Shown: positions 1 through 6,870, counted from the first letter of the stretch. The stretch is 20,436 nucleotides of DNA from DAOUAT01 sp964551735 (GCA_964551735.1 CAZKEF010000070.1:1-20436); one strand, 5' to 3'. Program-made: numbers and translations. The notes: generated by a model not told the origin, from the letters alone.

Positions 1-56
1 TCCGCGAGGGTGGTCGCACGGTGGGCGCCGGGGTCATCACCAAGATCCTGGAATAG
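1..56 (+). CDS. tuf: Elongation factor Tu, C-terminal end (partial)
   Basis: Only the last 17 codons are present, in a frame with its first complete codon at base 3 and a TAG stop at 54-56. They read REGGRTVGAGVITKILE, the end of domain 3 of EF-Tu, the GTPase that delivers aminoacyl-tRNA to the ribosome. The GGRTVGAGV turn is close to invariant in the family. Its position just before rpsJ is the classic str-to-S10 junction (rpsL-rpsG-fusA-tuf-rpsJ). The rest of the gene lies outside the window. The assignment rests on a short but very characteristic tail. Confidence 0.9.
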   Translation, partial: REGGRTVGAGVITKILE

Positions 57-58
57 TT

Positions 59-119
59 GAAGGTTGCAGGTTCAAGGTTGGAGGTTCGGGAACGCACTTT
101 CAACCTTGAACCTTGAACC
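59..119. repeat. Heptad-repeat inverted arms, AGGTT type, tuf-rpsJ spacer
   Basis: Four phased 7-mers (GAAGGTT, GCAGGTT, CAAGGTT, GGAGGTT) fill 59-86, starting 3 nt after the tuf stop. The opposing arm at 101-119 carries AACCTTG units. Bases 68-80 (AGGTTCAAGGTTG) are exactly complementary to 101-113, giving a 13-bp stem with a 20-nt loop. There is no T-run after the stem, so it does not look like an intrinsic terminator. The rpsJ Shine-Dalgarno (CGGAGG, 125-130) follows directly. It is the first of six spacer elements with 7-nt periodicity in this window and the only one with an AGGTT core. Confidence 0.85.
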
Positions 120-134
120 CGTAACGGAGGCATA

Positions 135-443
135 ATGGCCAAGAATAGAATTCGTATCCGGCTGAAGGCATTCGATCATCGGGTGCTTGACGATTCCGTC
201 CGGAAGATCGTGGATGCCGCTGAACGTACTGGCGCTGCTGTCATCGGCCCTGTACCGCTGCCCACGCGTATCGAAAAGTTCACGGTGACCCGCTCGCCGT
301 TCATCGACAAGGACAGCCGCGAGCAGTTCGAGATTCGGACGCACAAGCGACTGATTGACGTGATGGATCCCGGCGCCAAGACCATCGAGAATTTGACCAA
401 ACTCGATCTGCCGGCGGGTGTGGATATCGAGATCAAATTGTGA
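135..443 (+). CDS. rpsJ: 30S ribosomal protein S10
   Basis: 102 residues, the usual S10 length. S10 sits in the 30S head and, in well-studied bacteria, also binds NusB and NusG in antitermination. Visible hallmarks are IRIRLKAFDHRVLD near residues 6-19, the GPVPLPT loop at 38-44 and RTHKRLIDV at 68-76, which belong to the family's long hairpin and its ribosome-contacting surface. The ATG is preceded by CGGAGG at 125-130. This is the first gene of the S10 cluster. A heptad-repeat stem-loop sits in front of it and another begins on its own stop codon, so it is spaced from both neighbours rather than tightly coupled. Confidence 0.97.
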   Translation: MAKNRIRIRLKAFDHRVLDDSVRKIVDAAERTGAAVIGPVPLPTRIEKFTVTRSPFIDKDSREQFEIRTHKRLIDVMDPGAKTIENLTKLDLPAGVDIEIKL

Positions 444-499
444 TTGGCGGATTCCGGATTAATTCCAGGCTAGAGGGCAATTCGAAATCCGAAATCCAG
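441..499. repeat. Heptad-repeat inverted arms, GGATT type, rpsJ-rplC spacer
   Basis: Left-arm heptads TGATTGG, CGGATTC and CGGATTA run from 441 to 461 and begin on the rpsJ stop codon itself. Right-arm heptads AATTCGA, AATCCGA and AATCCAG run from 479 to 499. The arms are imperfectly complementary and can pair across a short loop. The 20 bases at 478-497 (CAATTCGAAATCCGAAATCC) recur exactly at 4534-4553 behind rpsC. About 55 nt of ordinary spacer then lead to the rplC Shine-Dalgarno. Confidence 0.8.
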
Positions 500-554
500 C
501 GGGGGATGATGCGGCTCTTTTAGCGGAGAGTCACGACAGTCCCAGGGAGGACAG

Positions 555-1196
555 ATGAAGGGGATTTTGGGCCGCAAAGTGGGCATGACGCAGTTGCTCA
601 CGGAAAGAGGCGTCGTTGTCCCGGTGACAGTTATCGAGGCCGGGCCTTGTTTTGTGACACAGATCAAATCTGTGCAGCAGGACGGTTATAGCGCTATCCA
701 GTTAGGCTACCAGGAAACCAAGCCACGGCGCCTGACGAAGGGTGAGATCGGCCATCTGCGCCGGCGCAACGCGAATCTGCCTGCGCTGCGCGTTTTGCGC
801 GAGATCCGCATGAAGAACACGGCTGATTTCAGTGTCGGGCAGAAGTTGCGTGCCGACGTTTTTGCGGCCGGTGAACGGGTGGATGTCAAAGGCACCTCAA
901 AGGGTCGCGGCTTCCAGGGTGGCGTGAAGCGGCACGGCTTTCGCGGTGGGCCGCGCACGCACGGTCAATCTGACCGTCTGCGGGGGCCTGGCTCCATCAG
1001 CTCGGGCACCACGCCGGGCCGTATTTACAAGGGTAAGCGGATGGCGGGCCACATGGGCAGCGCGCCGGTGACGGTCTCGAACCTGCGGGTTGAGCTGGTT
1101 GATCCTGAGCGCAATCTGCTGGCGGTGCGCGGTGCTGTGCCGGGCGCAAAGGGTGGTCTTCTCGTGATCACCGAGGCGCGTAAGCAGGGGAAGTGA
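555..1196 (+). CDS. rplC: 50S ribosomal protein L3
   Basis: 213 residues, typical for L3, one of the first proteins to assemble on 23S rRNA, with an extension reaching toward the peptidyl-transferase centre. Family motifs are clear: KGILGRKVGMTQ at the N-terminus, GTSKGRGFQG at 113-122 and KGKRMAGHMG at 159-168. Where E. coli L3 has the glutamine methylated by PrmB (Gln150, in GSIGQNQTPG), this protein reads GSISSGTTPG with Ser150, so that modification is not expected here. The ATG follows CCCAGGGAGGACAG. The stop lies 2 nt before the ATG chosen for rplD, which implies translational coupling. Confidence 0.97.
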   Translation: MKGILGRKVGMTQLLTERGVVVPVTVIEAGPCFVTQIKSVQQDGYSAIQLGYQETKPRRLTKGEIGHLRRRNANLPALRVLREIRMKNTADFSVGQKLRADVFAAGERVDVKGTSKGRGFQGGVKRHGFRGGPRTHGQSDRLRGPGSISSGTTPGRIYKGKRMAGHMGSAPVTVSNLRVELVDPERNLLAVRGAVPGAKGGLLVITEARKQGK

Positions 1197-1198
1197 CG

Positions 1199-1819
1199 AT
1201 GGAAGTCTCAGTAATCAACATGGCAGGCGAGAAGGTCGGGCAGGTCGAACTGTCGGACGCCATTTTCGCAGCGCCGATCAATGAGCCCTTGATGCACCAG
1301 GCGTTGTTGCGCCAGTTAGCCAATGCCCGTTTGGGCACGCACAAAGTTAAAGGGCGGAGCGAGGTCTCCGGTGGCGGCCGCAAGCCCTGGAAGCAAAAAG
1401 GGACCGGCCGGGCGCGCCAGGGTTCGACCCGTGCGGCGCAGTGGCGCGGCGGCGGCATTATCTTTGGCCCTGCGCCGCGGTCATACGATCAGCGCATGCC
1501 GCGCAAGATGCGGCGTGCGGCGTTATGTTCCGCGCTGTCCGTCAAGGCGGCTGATGCCCGGATTGTGGTGGTGGATACGCTGTCCGTTGCTGAGCCTAAG
1601 ACGCGTGAGATGGCCCAGGCTTTGCGGCGTATGGCGGTGGACGCCAGCGCCCTGATCCTGATGGCCGAGGCCGATGAGAGCGTCGAGCGGTCGGCCAGGA
1701 ATTTGTCCGATGTGACGCTGCTGCGGGCGCATTACTTGAACATCCGGGATCTTCTAAATCACGAGTACGTGTTGATCCCGCAGGATGCGCTAGCAGTGCT
1801 CGAAGGCATCCTGGGTTAA
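1199..1819 (+). CDS. rplD: 50S ribosomal protein L4
   Basis: 206 residues from the ATG at 1199. An in-frame GTG at 1193 overlapping the rplC stop is possible, but starting at MEVSVINMAGEKVGQ matches the usual L4 N-terminus and gives better spacing from GCAGGGGAAG. L4 lines the polypeptide exit tunnel and in E. coli also represses the S10 operon. The extended tunnel loop is visible as GGGRKPWKQKGTGRARQGS at residues 58-76, followed by the WRGGGIIFGP segment. The two C-terminal alpha/beta stretches (RIVVVDTL, ALILMAEADESV) are as expected. Confidence 0.96.
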   Translation: MEVSVINMAGEKVGQVELSDAIFAAPINEPLMHQALLRQLANARLGTHKVKGRSEVSGGGRKPWKQKGTGRARQGSTRAAQWRGGGIIFGPAPRSYDQRMPRKMRRAALCSALSVKAADARIVVVDTLSVAEPKTREMAQALRRMAVDASALILMAEADESVERSARNLSDVTLLRAHYLNIRDLLNHEYVLIPQDALAVLEGILG

Positions 1820-1836
1820 GCGGAGGAGGCCGACAG

Positions 1837-2127
1837 ATGCACGTTTACGATGTATTGAAGCGTCCGATCGTGACTGAGAAAAGCAATGCGCAAGCCGATG
1901 CTGACAACCAGGTCACGTTTGCGGTGGATGGGCGGGCAAACAAGATCCAGGTCAAGGATGCCGTTGAGACTGCGTTTAATGTCAAGGTTGTCGCGGTCAA
2001 TATCGTCAACATCCCACCGAAGAAAGGCCGTTATGGCCGCACGATCGTCACCAAGAAGCCGGCGTTGAAGAAGGCGGTGGTGACTTTGGCCCCTGGGAAC
2101 ACGATCCAGTTCTTCGAGGGTGTGTAA
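1837..2127 (+). CDS. rplW: 50S ribosomal protein L23
   Basis: 96 residues, a normal length. L23 sits at the tunnel exit and docks trigger factor and SRP. Motifs seen are the N-terminal DVLKRPIVTEKS (5-16) and ANKIQVKDAVE (34-44), plus the basic loop around PPKKGRYGRTIVTKK. The ATG lies 7 nt downstream of a strong purine-rich Shine-Dalgarno (CGGAGGAGG, 1820-1829). It follows rplD by 17 nt, and a 135-nt spacer separates it from rplB. Confidence 0.96.
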   Translation: MHVYDVLKRPIVTEKSNAQADADNQVTFAVDGRANKIQVKDAVETAFNVKVVAVNIVNIPPKKGRYGRTIVTKKPALKKAVVTLAPGNTIQFFEGV

Positions 2128-2175
2128 ATCATAGCGCGTTGGTGCGTTGGGCTTTCCGACACGCCAACGTCAGCA

Positions 2176-2211
2176 GGCAGGCGGCAAAGACGGCAAACAG
2201 TATCGCCTGCC
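2176..2211 (+). other. Hairpin in the rplW-rplB spacer
   Basis: The 135-nt spacer (2128-2262) is unusually long for this junction. It contains GGCAGGCG at 2176-2183, exactly complementary to CGCCTGCC at 2204-2211: an 8-bp GC-rich stem with a 20-nt loop. No T-run follows, so a terminator is unlikely. A leader or RNA-processing element for rplB is possible. No convincing gene is present in the spacer. Confidence 0.4.
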
Positions 2212-2262
2212 CCGGCGCAACCCAAGGCGCCGGTCCGATTGCCGCTTCAGGAGTTTGTTCGC

Positions 2263-3093
2263 ATGGCGATCAAGATGTACAAGCCTACGTCGCCGGGGCG
2301 ACGGGGGATGAGCGTCTCAACGTTCGAAGAGATCACGCGCAGCACGCCAGAGCGGTCGTTGCTACGGCCGTTGCGACAACGAGCGGGACGCAACAATACC
2401 GGCCGGGTGACTGTGCGCCATCGGGGCGGCGGTCACAAGCGGATGTATCGGCTGATTGACTTCAAGCGTGATAAGCACGGTATCCCAGGCCGCGTGACTT
2501 CGATTGAGTATGATCCGAACCGCTCTGCCCGTATCGCGCTCGTCACGTATGCTGATGGCGAGAAGCGTTATATTTTGGCGCCTTTGGGCCTCAAAGTCGG
2601 CACCCAACTGATGTCGGGGCCGGAGGCCGAGATCCGGGTGGGCAACACGTTGCCGTTGCGCAATATCCCGCTGGGTACCATGGTGCACAATGTGGAGCTT
2701 CAACCCGGCAAAGGTGGCCAAATGGCTCGTTCGGCCGGCACTGCCGCGCAGTTGATGGCGAAAGAGGGCGATTATGCCCAGCTGCGCCTGCCTAGCGGTG
2801 AGGTGCGCAAGGTCGCGTTGGGGTGCATGGCGACGATCGGCCAGGTCGGCAACACGGATCACGCTAACATCAACCTGGGCAAGGCCGGGCGCAAGCGCTG
2901 GCTGGGGTGGCGCCCGACAGTACGTGGTTCGGCCATGGATCCGAACTCGCACCCGCATGGTGGCGGTGAAGGCCGTTCGCCGATCGGTATGCCAGGCCCG
3001 AAGACCCCGTGGGGTAAGCCGGCCTTGGGTTATAAGACGCGCAAGAATAAGCGCACTGAGAAGTTCATTGTGCGCCGGCGCAGCAGCAAGTGA
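2263..3093 (+). CDS. rplB: 50S ribosomal protein L2
   Basis: 276 residues from the ATG at 2263, placed 9 nt after CAGGAG. A longer reading from 2239 would add eight non-conserved residues and is rejected, because L2 begins MAIKMYKPTSPGRRGMS. L2 bridges the subunits and supports peptidyl transfer. The essential region is intact: NSHPHGGGEGRSPIG at 228-242, with His230 equivalent to E. coli His229. The RNA-binding block GRVTVRHRGGGHKRMYRLIDF begins at residue 47 (HRGGGHKRMYR at 53-63), and the SH3-like part is followed by the basic tail TRKNKRTEKFIVRRRS. The stop is 14 nt before rpsS. Confidence 0.97.
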   Translation: MAIKMYKPTSPGRRGMSVSTFEEITRSTPERSLLRPLRQRAGRNNTGRVTVRHRGGGHKRMYRLIDFKRDKHGIPGRVTSIEYDPNRSARIALVTYADGEKRYILAPLGLKVGTQLMSGPEAEIRVGNTLPLRNIPLGTMVHNVELQPGKGGQMARSAGTAAQLMAKEGDYAQLRLPSGEVRKVALGCMATIGQVGNTDHANINLGKAGRKRWLGWRPTVRGSAMDPNSHPHGGGEGRSPIGMPGPKTPWGKPALGYKTRKNKRTEKFIVRRRSSK

Positions 3094-3107
3094 TGGGGGG
3101 ATGACGG

Positions 3108-3386
3108 ATGTCACGGTCACTTAAAAAGGGTCCATATGTGCAAACCAAGCTGCTGAAGAAGATCGAAGCGATGAATCGCACCGGCAAGAAACAGGTTCTC
3201 AAGACCTGGTCGCGGGCTTCGACAGTCTTTCCGCAGATGGTTGGTCATACGATCGCGATCCATGACGGTCGCCGCCATGTTCCGATCTACATTGCTGAGA
3301 ACATGGTCGGACATAAGTTGGGCGAATTTGCACCCACCCGGTTCTTCCGTGGACACGTGAAGAGTGAGAAGAAGAGCTCGCGGTAA
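3108..3386 (+). CDS. rpsS: 30S ribosomal protein S19
   Basis: 92 residues, the standard length. S19 forms a complex with S13 in the 30S head near the A-site tRNA. The family start SRSLKKGPYV (2-11) and the segment TVFPQMVGHTIAIHDGRRHVP are nearly textbook, as are NMVGHKLGEFAPTR and the short basic tail. The ATG lies shortly after GGGGGGATGACGG. A 77-nt spacer with a two-part hairpin separates it from rplV. Confidence 0.97.
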   Translation: MSRSLKKGPYVQTKLLKKIEAMNRTGKKQVLKTWSRASTVFPQMVGHTIAIHDGRRHVPIYIAENMVGHKLGEFAPTRFFRGHVKSEKKSSR

Positions 3387-3412
3387 CGGCGTCATGGCGC
3401 GGGCCGTTCGCT

Positions 3413-3446
3413 GTTTGTGGTTGCAGGAGTGCCTGTGCCCACAAGC
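3413..3446 (+). promoter_or_regulatory. Two-tier hairpin in the rpsS-rplV spacer
   Basis: An outer 8-bp stem pairs GTTTGTGG (3413-3420) with CCACAAGC (3439-3446), with one G-U pair. Inside it a 5-bp stem pairs GCAGG (3423-3427) with CCTGT (3432-3436) across a 4-nt loop, after a 2x2 internal loop. The structure ends only a few bases before the GAGGAGAGG Shine-Dalgarno of rplV and has no T-run. I infer an RNA element controlling rplV translation or message processing. No known leader family is recognised. Confidence 0.45.
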
Positions 3447-3463
3447 TGAGGAGAGGTAGAGGA

Positions 3464-3799
3464 ATGGAAGTACGGGCGATTACCAAGTATGTGGGGATCT
3501 CCCCGCAGAAAACCCGGTGGGTGATCGATCAAGTGCGTGGGATGCAGGCTGAGCAGGCGCTGGCGCTGCTGCGCTATATGACCCAGTCGGCAGCGGGGCC
3601 GGTGGCCAAGACCGTCGCATCGGCGTTGGCCAACGCTGAGGAGAATCTGGGCCTGTCTCGTGAGGACATGTATATCGCCACGATCACAGCCGACGGCGCG
3701 CCGTTGCGCAAATGGCGACGTTTTGGCGCACGTGGGCGGTTCAAGCCGATCATTCGCCGGTCATCGCATATCACGGTGGTGCTGGAAGAGCGCCAGTAA
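3464..3799 (+). CDS. rplV: 50S ribosomal protein L22
   Basis: 111 residues, the usual length. L22 contributes the beta-hairpin that narrows the exit tunnel and forms part of the macrolide pocket. Motifs are VGISPQKTRWVIDQVRG near 10-26, and the tunnel hairpin with the conserved ARGRFKPIIRRSSHITVVL at 89-107. The ATG follows GAGGAGAGGTAGAGGA. The gene lies 18 nt before rpsC, whose Shine-Dalgarno directly follows the rplV stop. Confidence 0.97.
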   Translation: MEVRAITKYVGISPQKTRWVIDQVRGMQAEQALALLRYMTQSAAGPVAKTVASALANAEENLGLSREDMYIATITADGAPLRKWRRFGARGRFKPIIRRSSHITVVLEERQ

Positions 3800-3817
3800 G
3801 GGTAGAAGGAGGCTGCT

Positions 3818-4459
3818 TTGGGCCGAAAAGTACATCCCATAGGCTTTCGCCTGGGTATGGTGGAAAAACACCGGTCCCGATGGTTCGCCGAGGGCGGTGA
3901 GTACAACGATTTGCTGGCCGAGGACCGCCGCATCCGCAAGATGGTGTTGCAGGCTTTGCCCGAGGCGCAGATCGCGAAGATTGAGATCGAGCGGTTCCCC
4001 CCGAACCAGGTGCGCATCACGGTGCATTCTGCGAAACCGGGCGTGATCATTGGGCGTAAGGGTGCCACGGTGAATTTGCTGCGCAATAACCTGCAGCAAG
4101 CGACCGGCAAGCGGGTGAAGCTGGATATCGCTGAGATCGAGCACCCAGAGATGGATGCCTATCTGGTGGCTGCCAGCATTGCCGATCAGCTTCAACGGCG
4201 TATCTCGCACAAGCGGGCAATGAAGCAGGCCGTGCTTCGGGCGTTGAAGTCCGGCGCGCAGGGCTGCATGATCCGTTGTGGTGGTCGCCTGGCCGGCTCG
4301 GAAATGGCCCGTGTCGAAACCATTCGCGAGGGACGTGTGCCGCGGCACACGTTGCGGGCCGAGATTGACTATGCCAAGGGCGAAGCCCTGACCACTTATG
4401 GCCGCATCGGTATTAAGGTGTGGATCTATAAGGGTGAACGCCTGCCCGGCGCCGAATGA
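3818..4459 (+). CDS. rpsC: 30S ribosomal protein S3 (TTG start)
   Basis: 213 residues starting from TTG at 3818, 5 nt after AGAAGGAGG. No ATG or GTG sits near, and MGRKVHPIGFRLGMVEKHRS from this TTG is the canonical S3 start. S3 lies at the mRNA entry tunnel and helps unwind mRNA. It shows the type-2 KH loop GVIIGRKG at 75-82 and the C-terminal domain motif GGRLAGSEMAR at 155-165, with basic RISHKRAMKQAV between them. Using TTG for such a highly made protein is notable. A heptad-repeat element starts 3 nt after the stop. Confidence 0.95.
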   Translation: MGRKVHPIGFRLGMVEKHRSRWFAEGGEYNDLLAEDRRIRKMVLQALPEAQIAKIEIERFPPNQVRITVHSAKPGVIIGRKGATVNLLRNNLQQATGKRVKLDIAEIEHPEMDAYLVAASIADQLQRRISHKRAMKQAVLRALKSGAQGCMIRCGGRLAGSEMARVETIREGRVPRHTLRAEIDYAKGEALTTYGRIGIKVWIYKGERLPGAE

Positions 4460-4462
4460 TGG

Positions 4463-4558
4463 CGGATTGACGATTGCGGATTGCGGATTGACACTCGGGG
4501 ACTTGCCCGACATGAGACAATCAAAAAAATCCACAATTCGAAATCCGAAATCCGAAAT
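4463..4558. repeat. Heptad-repeat inverted arms, GGATT type, rpsC-rplP spacer
   Basis: The left arm at 4463-4490 is four phased heptads: CGGATTG, ACGATTG, CGGATTG, CGGATTG. The right arm at 4528-4555 is AATCCAC, AATTCGA, AATCCGA, AATCCGA, ending in AATGG. The arms are largely complementary and flank a loop of about 37 nt. The right arm shares 20 exact bases with the element behind rpsJ. Its last GG forms part of the weak Shine-Dalgarno GGAG (4559-4562) of rplP, so folding could mask that site. Confidence 0.85.
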
Positions 4559-4570
4559 GGAGTTCTGAGT

Positions 4571-4993
4571 ATGTTGATGCCTAAACGTGTTAAGTACCGC
4601 AAGCAGCACCGCGGGCGCAAGACAGGCATGGCAAGCCGGGGCAACGAGATCAATTTCGGCGATTTTGCCCTGCAGTCATTGGCGCCGGCATGGCTCAATA
4701 GCCGCCAGATCGAGGCAGCCCGTCGCGCGATCGTGCGCTATCTGCGCCGCGGCGGCAAGCTGTGGATTCGTGTGTTTCCGGATCATCCGGTGACCAAGCG
4801 GCCGGCAGAGACCCGCATGGGTGGCGGTAAGGGCGCGGTGGAGTATTGGGCCGCCGTGGTTCGTCCCGGTCTGATCCTGTTCGAGGTGGCAGGCGTGGCT
4901 GAAAGTGAGGCACGCGAGGCGATGCGGCTGGCGGCCCATAAGCTGCCGTTCCCGACGCAGTTCGTGCGCCGCGAGGTTGGGGAGGAAGCCTGA
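4571..4993 (+). CDS. rplP: 50S ribosomal protein L16
   Basis: 140 residues from ATG 4571 (MLMPKRVKYRKQHRGRKTG), 8 nt after GGAG. A second ATG at 4577 is possible. The open frame extends upstream to 4481, but that part merely translates the repeat element. L16 organises the A-site tRNA elbow region of the 50S subunit. Motifs seen are NSRQIEAARRAI near 43-54 and TRMGGGKGAVEYW at 81-93. The stop TGA shares its A with the rpmC ATG (TGATG), indicating translational coupling. Confidence 0.95.
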   Translation: MLMPKRVKYRKQHRGRKTGMASRGNEINFGDFALQSLAPAWLNSRQIEAARRAIVRYLRRGGKLWIRVFPDHPVTKRPAETRMGGGKGAVEYWAAVVRPGLILFEVAGVAESEAREAMRLAAHKLPFPTQFVRREVGEEA

Positions 4994-5199
4994 TGCATCC
5001 GAGAGAGATCCGCAACTTGTCCCAGACTGAGATTGCTCGGCGTCTTGACGAGGCGCATCAGGAGTTGTTCAACCTGCGCTTTCAGTATGCGACCGGTCAG
5101 TTGAAAAACACGACCCGGCTGAGCCAGGTTCGTCGTGAGATCGCTCGATTGCGCACGATCCTGCGTGAGCGTGCGTTGGCTGCGGCAGAAGGGAAGTGA
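4993..5199 (+). CDS. rpmC: 50S ribosomal protein L29
   Basis: 68 residues, typical of this small helical-hairpin protein at the tunnel exit, next to L23. Recognised by EIRNLSQTEIARRLDEAHQELFNLRFQYATGQLKN followed by RLSQVRREIARLRTILRER, the two-helix layout of L29. It overlaps the rplP stop by one base, and its Shine-Dalgarno (GGGGAGGAAG, inside rplP) is well placed. Three bases separate it from rpsQ. Confidence 0.95.
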   Translation: MHPREIRNLSQTEIARRLDEAHQELFNLRFQYATGQLKNTTRLSQVRREIARLRTILRERALAAAEGK

Positions 5200-5202
5200 G
5201 CG

Positions 5203-5487
5203 ATGGAAGCACAGCGCAAACGGCTGATCGGTGAAGTGATCAGCAACAAGATGGACAAGACCGTGGTCGTGGTTGTAACCCGCACGCGCCGCCATCCGCT
5301 CTACGGCAAGGTTGTCCGCGTGAGCAAGCATTACAAAGTGCACGATGAGGACAATCAGTGTCAGCCAGGCGATGAGGTGCGCATTGTGGAGTCGCGGCCT
5401 TACAGCAAGGATAAGCACTTCCGGGTGGAAGCTATCCTCAAGCGCGCCGCGCAGATTGACACCACTCCGCTGCAGGCGGAGAACTAA
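5203..5487 (+). CDS. rpsQ: 30S ribosomal protein S17
   Basis: 94 residues, an OB-fold protein that binds 16S rRNA early in assembly. The core is clear: IGEVISNKMDKTVVVVVTR from residue 9, RTRRHPLYGKVV at 27-38 and GDEVRIVESRPYSKDKHFRV at 56-75. A short C-terminal tail rich in polar residues is variable in the family. The ATG follows GGGAAGTGAGCG, overlapping the end of rpmC, so the two are probably coupled. Confidence 0.96.
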   Translation: MEAQRKRLIGEVISNKMDKTVVVVVTRTRRHPLYGKVVRVSKHYKVHDEDNQCQPGDEVRIVESRPYSKDKHFRVEAILKRAAQIDTTPLQAEN

Positions 5488-5502
5488 GCGGAGAGGTGAG
5501 AG

Positions 5503-5871
5503 ATGATTCAGCAGGAAACACGTCTTAAGGTGGCTGATAACACCGGCGCCAAGGAAATCCTGTGCATCCGCGTGATGGGTGGCTCGACCCGGCGTTACGC
5601 GCACCTGGGTGACGTCATTGTTGCCACCGTGAAGCAGGCTGCCCCTAATGCTGCCGTTAAGGAAGGCGATGTGGTGCGGGCCGTGGTGGTGCGAACAGCC
5701 TATCCGCATAAGCGGTCTGATGGCTCGTCCATTCGGTTCGACGATAATGCCGCGGTGATCATTGACCAGATCAGGACACCGCGCGGTACGCGCATCTTTG
5801 GCCCCGTGGCCCGTGAGTTGCGTGAGCGCGGTTTCATGCGCATCGTTTCGTTGGCGCCGGAAGTACTGTAA
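5503..5871 (+). CDS. rplN: 50S ribosomal protein L14
   Basis: 122 residues, the standard length. L14 forms inter-subunit bridges with 16S rRNA and is the binding site of the silencing factor RsfS. It begins MIQQETRLKVADNTGAKEIL and contains GTRIFGPVARELR at 95-107, both diagnostic. The ATG follows GGAGAGGTGAGAG. It opens the spc-type cluster without any large gap, consistent with fusion of the S10 and spc operons. A small 5-bp hairpin (5871-5883) lies between its stop and rplX. Confidence 0.97.
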   Translation: MIQQETRLKVADNTGAKEILCIRVMGGSTRRYAHLGDVIVATVKQAAPNAAVKEGDVVRAVVVRTAYPHKRSDGSSIRFDDNAAVIIDQIRTPRGTRIFGPVARELRERGFMRIVSLAPEVL

Positions 5872-5895
5872 CGGGCAGCCCGTGGGAGAAGTAGG

Positions 5896-6255
5896 ATGAA
5901 TATTAAGAAGGGCGATAGGGTTGTAGTGATTTCTGGCGACGATCGCGGCAGTGAGGGCGAGATCCAGCGCGTCGTCCGGGCCCGTTGGGGCAAGGGGCGC
6001 CGTGCTGGTGAGCGGAAACCCCAGTCCGATCGCGTGGTTGTGGCGGGTGTAAATCTGATCAAGAAGCACCAACGCCGCACCGGCAATGTCAACACTCAGT
6101 TTGGCATCATTGAGCGTGAAGCGCCGATCCATGTCTCCAATGTAATGCTGCTTTGTCCGAAGTGCGGTAAGCCGACCCGGGTCGGCCATAAGATTCACGC
6201 AGATGGCAGCCGCTCCCGCACCTGCAAGAAGTGCGGTGAAGCTATCGACGCGTAG
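5896..6255 (+). CDS. rplX: 50S ribosomal protein L24 with C-terminal zinc ribbon
   Basis: 119 residues. L24 starts 50S assembly and sits near the tunnel exit. The KOW motif spans about residues 6-23 (GDRVVVISGDDRGSEGEI). The loop after it carries a basic insertion, WGKGRRAGERKPQSDR (31-46). The C-terminus has Cys87-x2-Cys90 and Cys110-x2-Cys113 (CPKCG and CKKCG), a four-cysteine zinc ribbon absent from E. coli L24 but present in several bacterial lineages, including Chloroflexota as I recall. The ATG follows GGGAGAAGTAGG. A 69-nt spacer precedes rplE. Confidence 0.95.
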   Translation: MNIKKGDRVVVISGDDRGSEGEIQRVVRARWGKGRRAGERKPQSDRVVVAGVNLIKKHQRRTGNVNTQFGIIEREAPIHVSNVMLLCPKCGKPTRVGHKIHADGSRSRTCKKCGEAIDA

Positions 6256-6324
6256 GTTGTGCTGGTAAGCTGCGGTTGTCAGGACAGCAATCAGCGCGCA
6301 GTGACTACGTGAGGAGTAACTTTC

Positions 6325-6870
6325 ATGGCAGTGCCGAGACTATTAGAACGGTATCGGAATGAAGTGATACCGGCGATGGAAAAAGAGTTCAACTACCACA
6401 ATGTGATGCGTGTGCCGCGCATCGAAAAGATCGTGTTGAACATCGGGATGGGCGAGGCGTTGCAGAATGCGAAGGCGTTGGATGCCGCCGCCTCGGATAT
6501 GCAAACGATCGCTGGCCAGAAACCGGTCTTCACGAAGGCGAAGCGTTCGATCGCAGCGTTCAAGCTGCGCGAAGGCAACACCATCGGCGTCACGGTCACC
6601 TTGCGCAACGAACGGATGTGGAGCTTCCTGGATCGCCTGATCAGCGTGGCGTTGCCTCGCCAGCGCGATTTCCGGGGCATCTCGCCTGATTCGTTCGACG
6701 GGCACGGCAATTACAGCTTGGGCCTGCGTGAGCAGTTGATATGGCCCGAGATTCAGTACGACAAGATTGACAAGGTCCGGGGTATGGCGGTCACGGTGGT
6801 GACCACGGCCCAAACCGATGAAGAGGCCCGTCGCCTGTTGGCGCTGCTGGGGATGCCGTTCCGCAAGTAA
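6325..6870 (+). CDS. rplE: 50S ribosomal protein L5
   Basis: 181 residues, a normal length. L5 anchors 5S rRNA in the central protuberance and contacts P-site tRNA. Diagnostic blocks are VPRIEKIVLNIGMGEA at 30-45, GQKPVFTKAKRSIAAFKLR at 64-82 and LPRQRDFRG at 110-118. The ATG follows GTGAGGAG. Immediately downstream is the S14 gene, as usual in spc clusters. Confidence 0.97.
   Translation: MAVPRLLERYRNEVIPAMEKEFNYHNVMRVPRIEKIVLNIGMGEALQNAKALDAAASDMQTIAGQKPVFTKAKRSIAAFKLREGNTIGVTVTLRNERMWSFLDRLISVALPRQRDFRGISPDSFDGHGNYSLGLREQLIWPEIQYDKIDKVRGMAVTVVTTAQTDEEARRLLALLGMPFRK

Noticed and set aside
59..119. CRISPR-like array from the short repeats
   Set aside because: Units are 7 nt with no unique spacers, and no cas genes are present.
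4481..4570. N-terminal extension of rplP
   Set aside because: It translates the repeat spacer, while L16 conservation begins at 4571.
3761..4609. A 282-codon minus-strand frame opposite rpsC
   Set aside because: Shadow of rpsC. It runs through the repeat element and has no recognisable motif.
4783..6198. A 471-codon open frame on the minus strand across rplP to rplX
   Set aside because: It lies opposite six well-conserved ribosomal genes, has no family features and reflects the GC-rich codon pattern of the plus strand.
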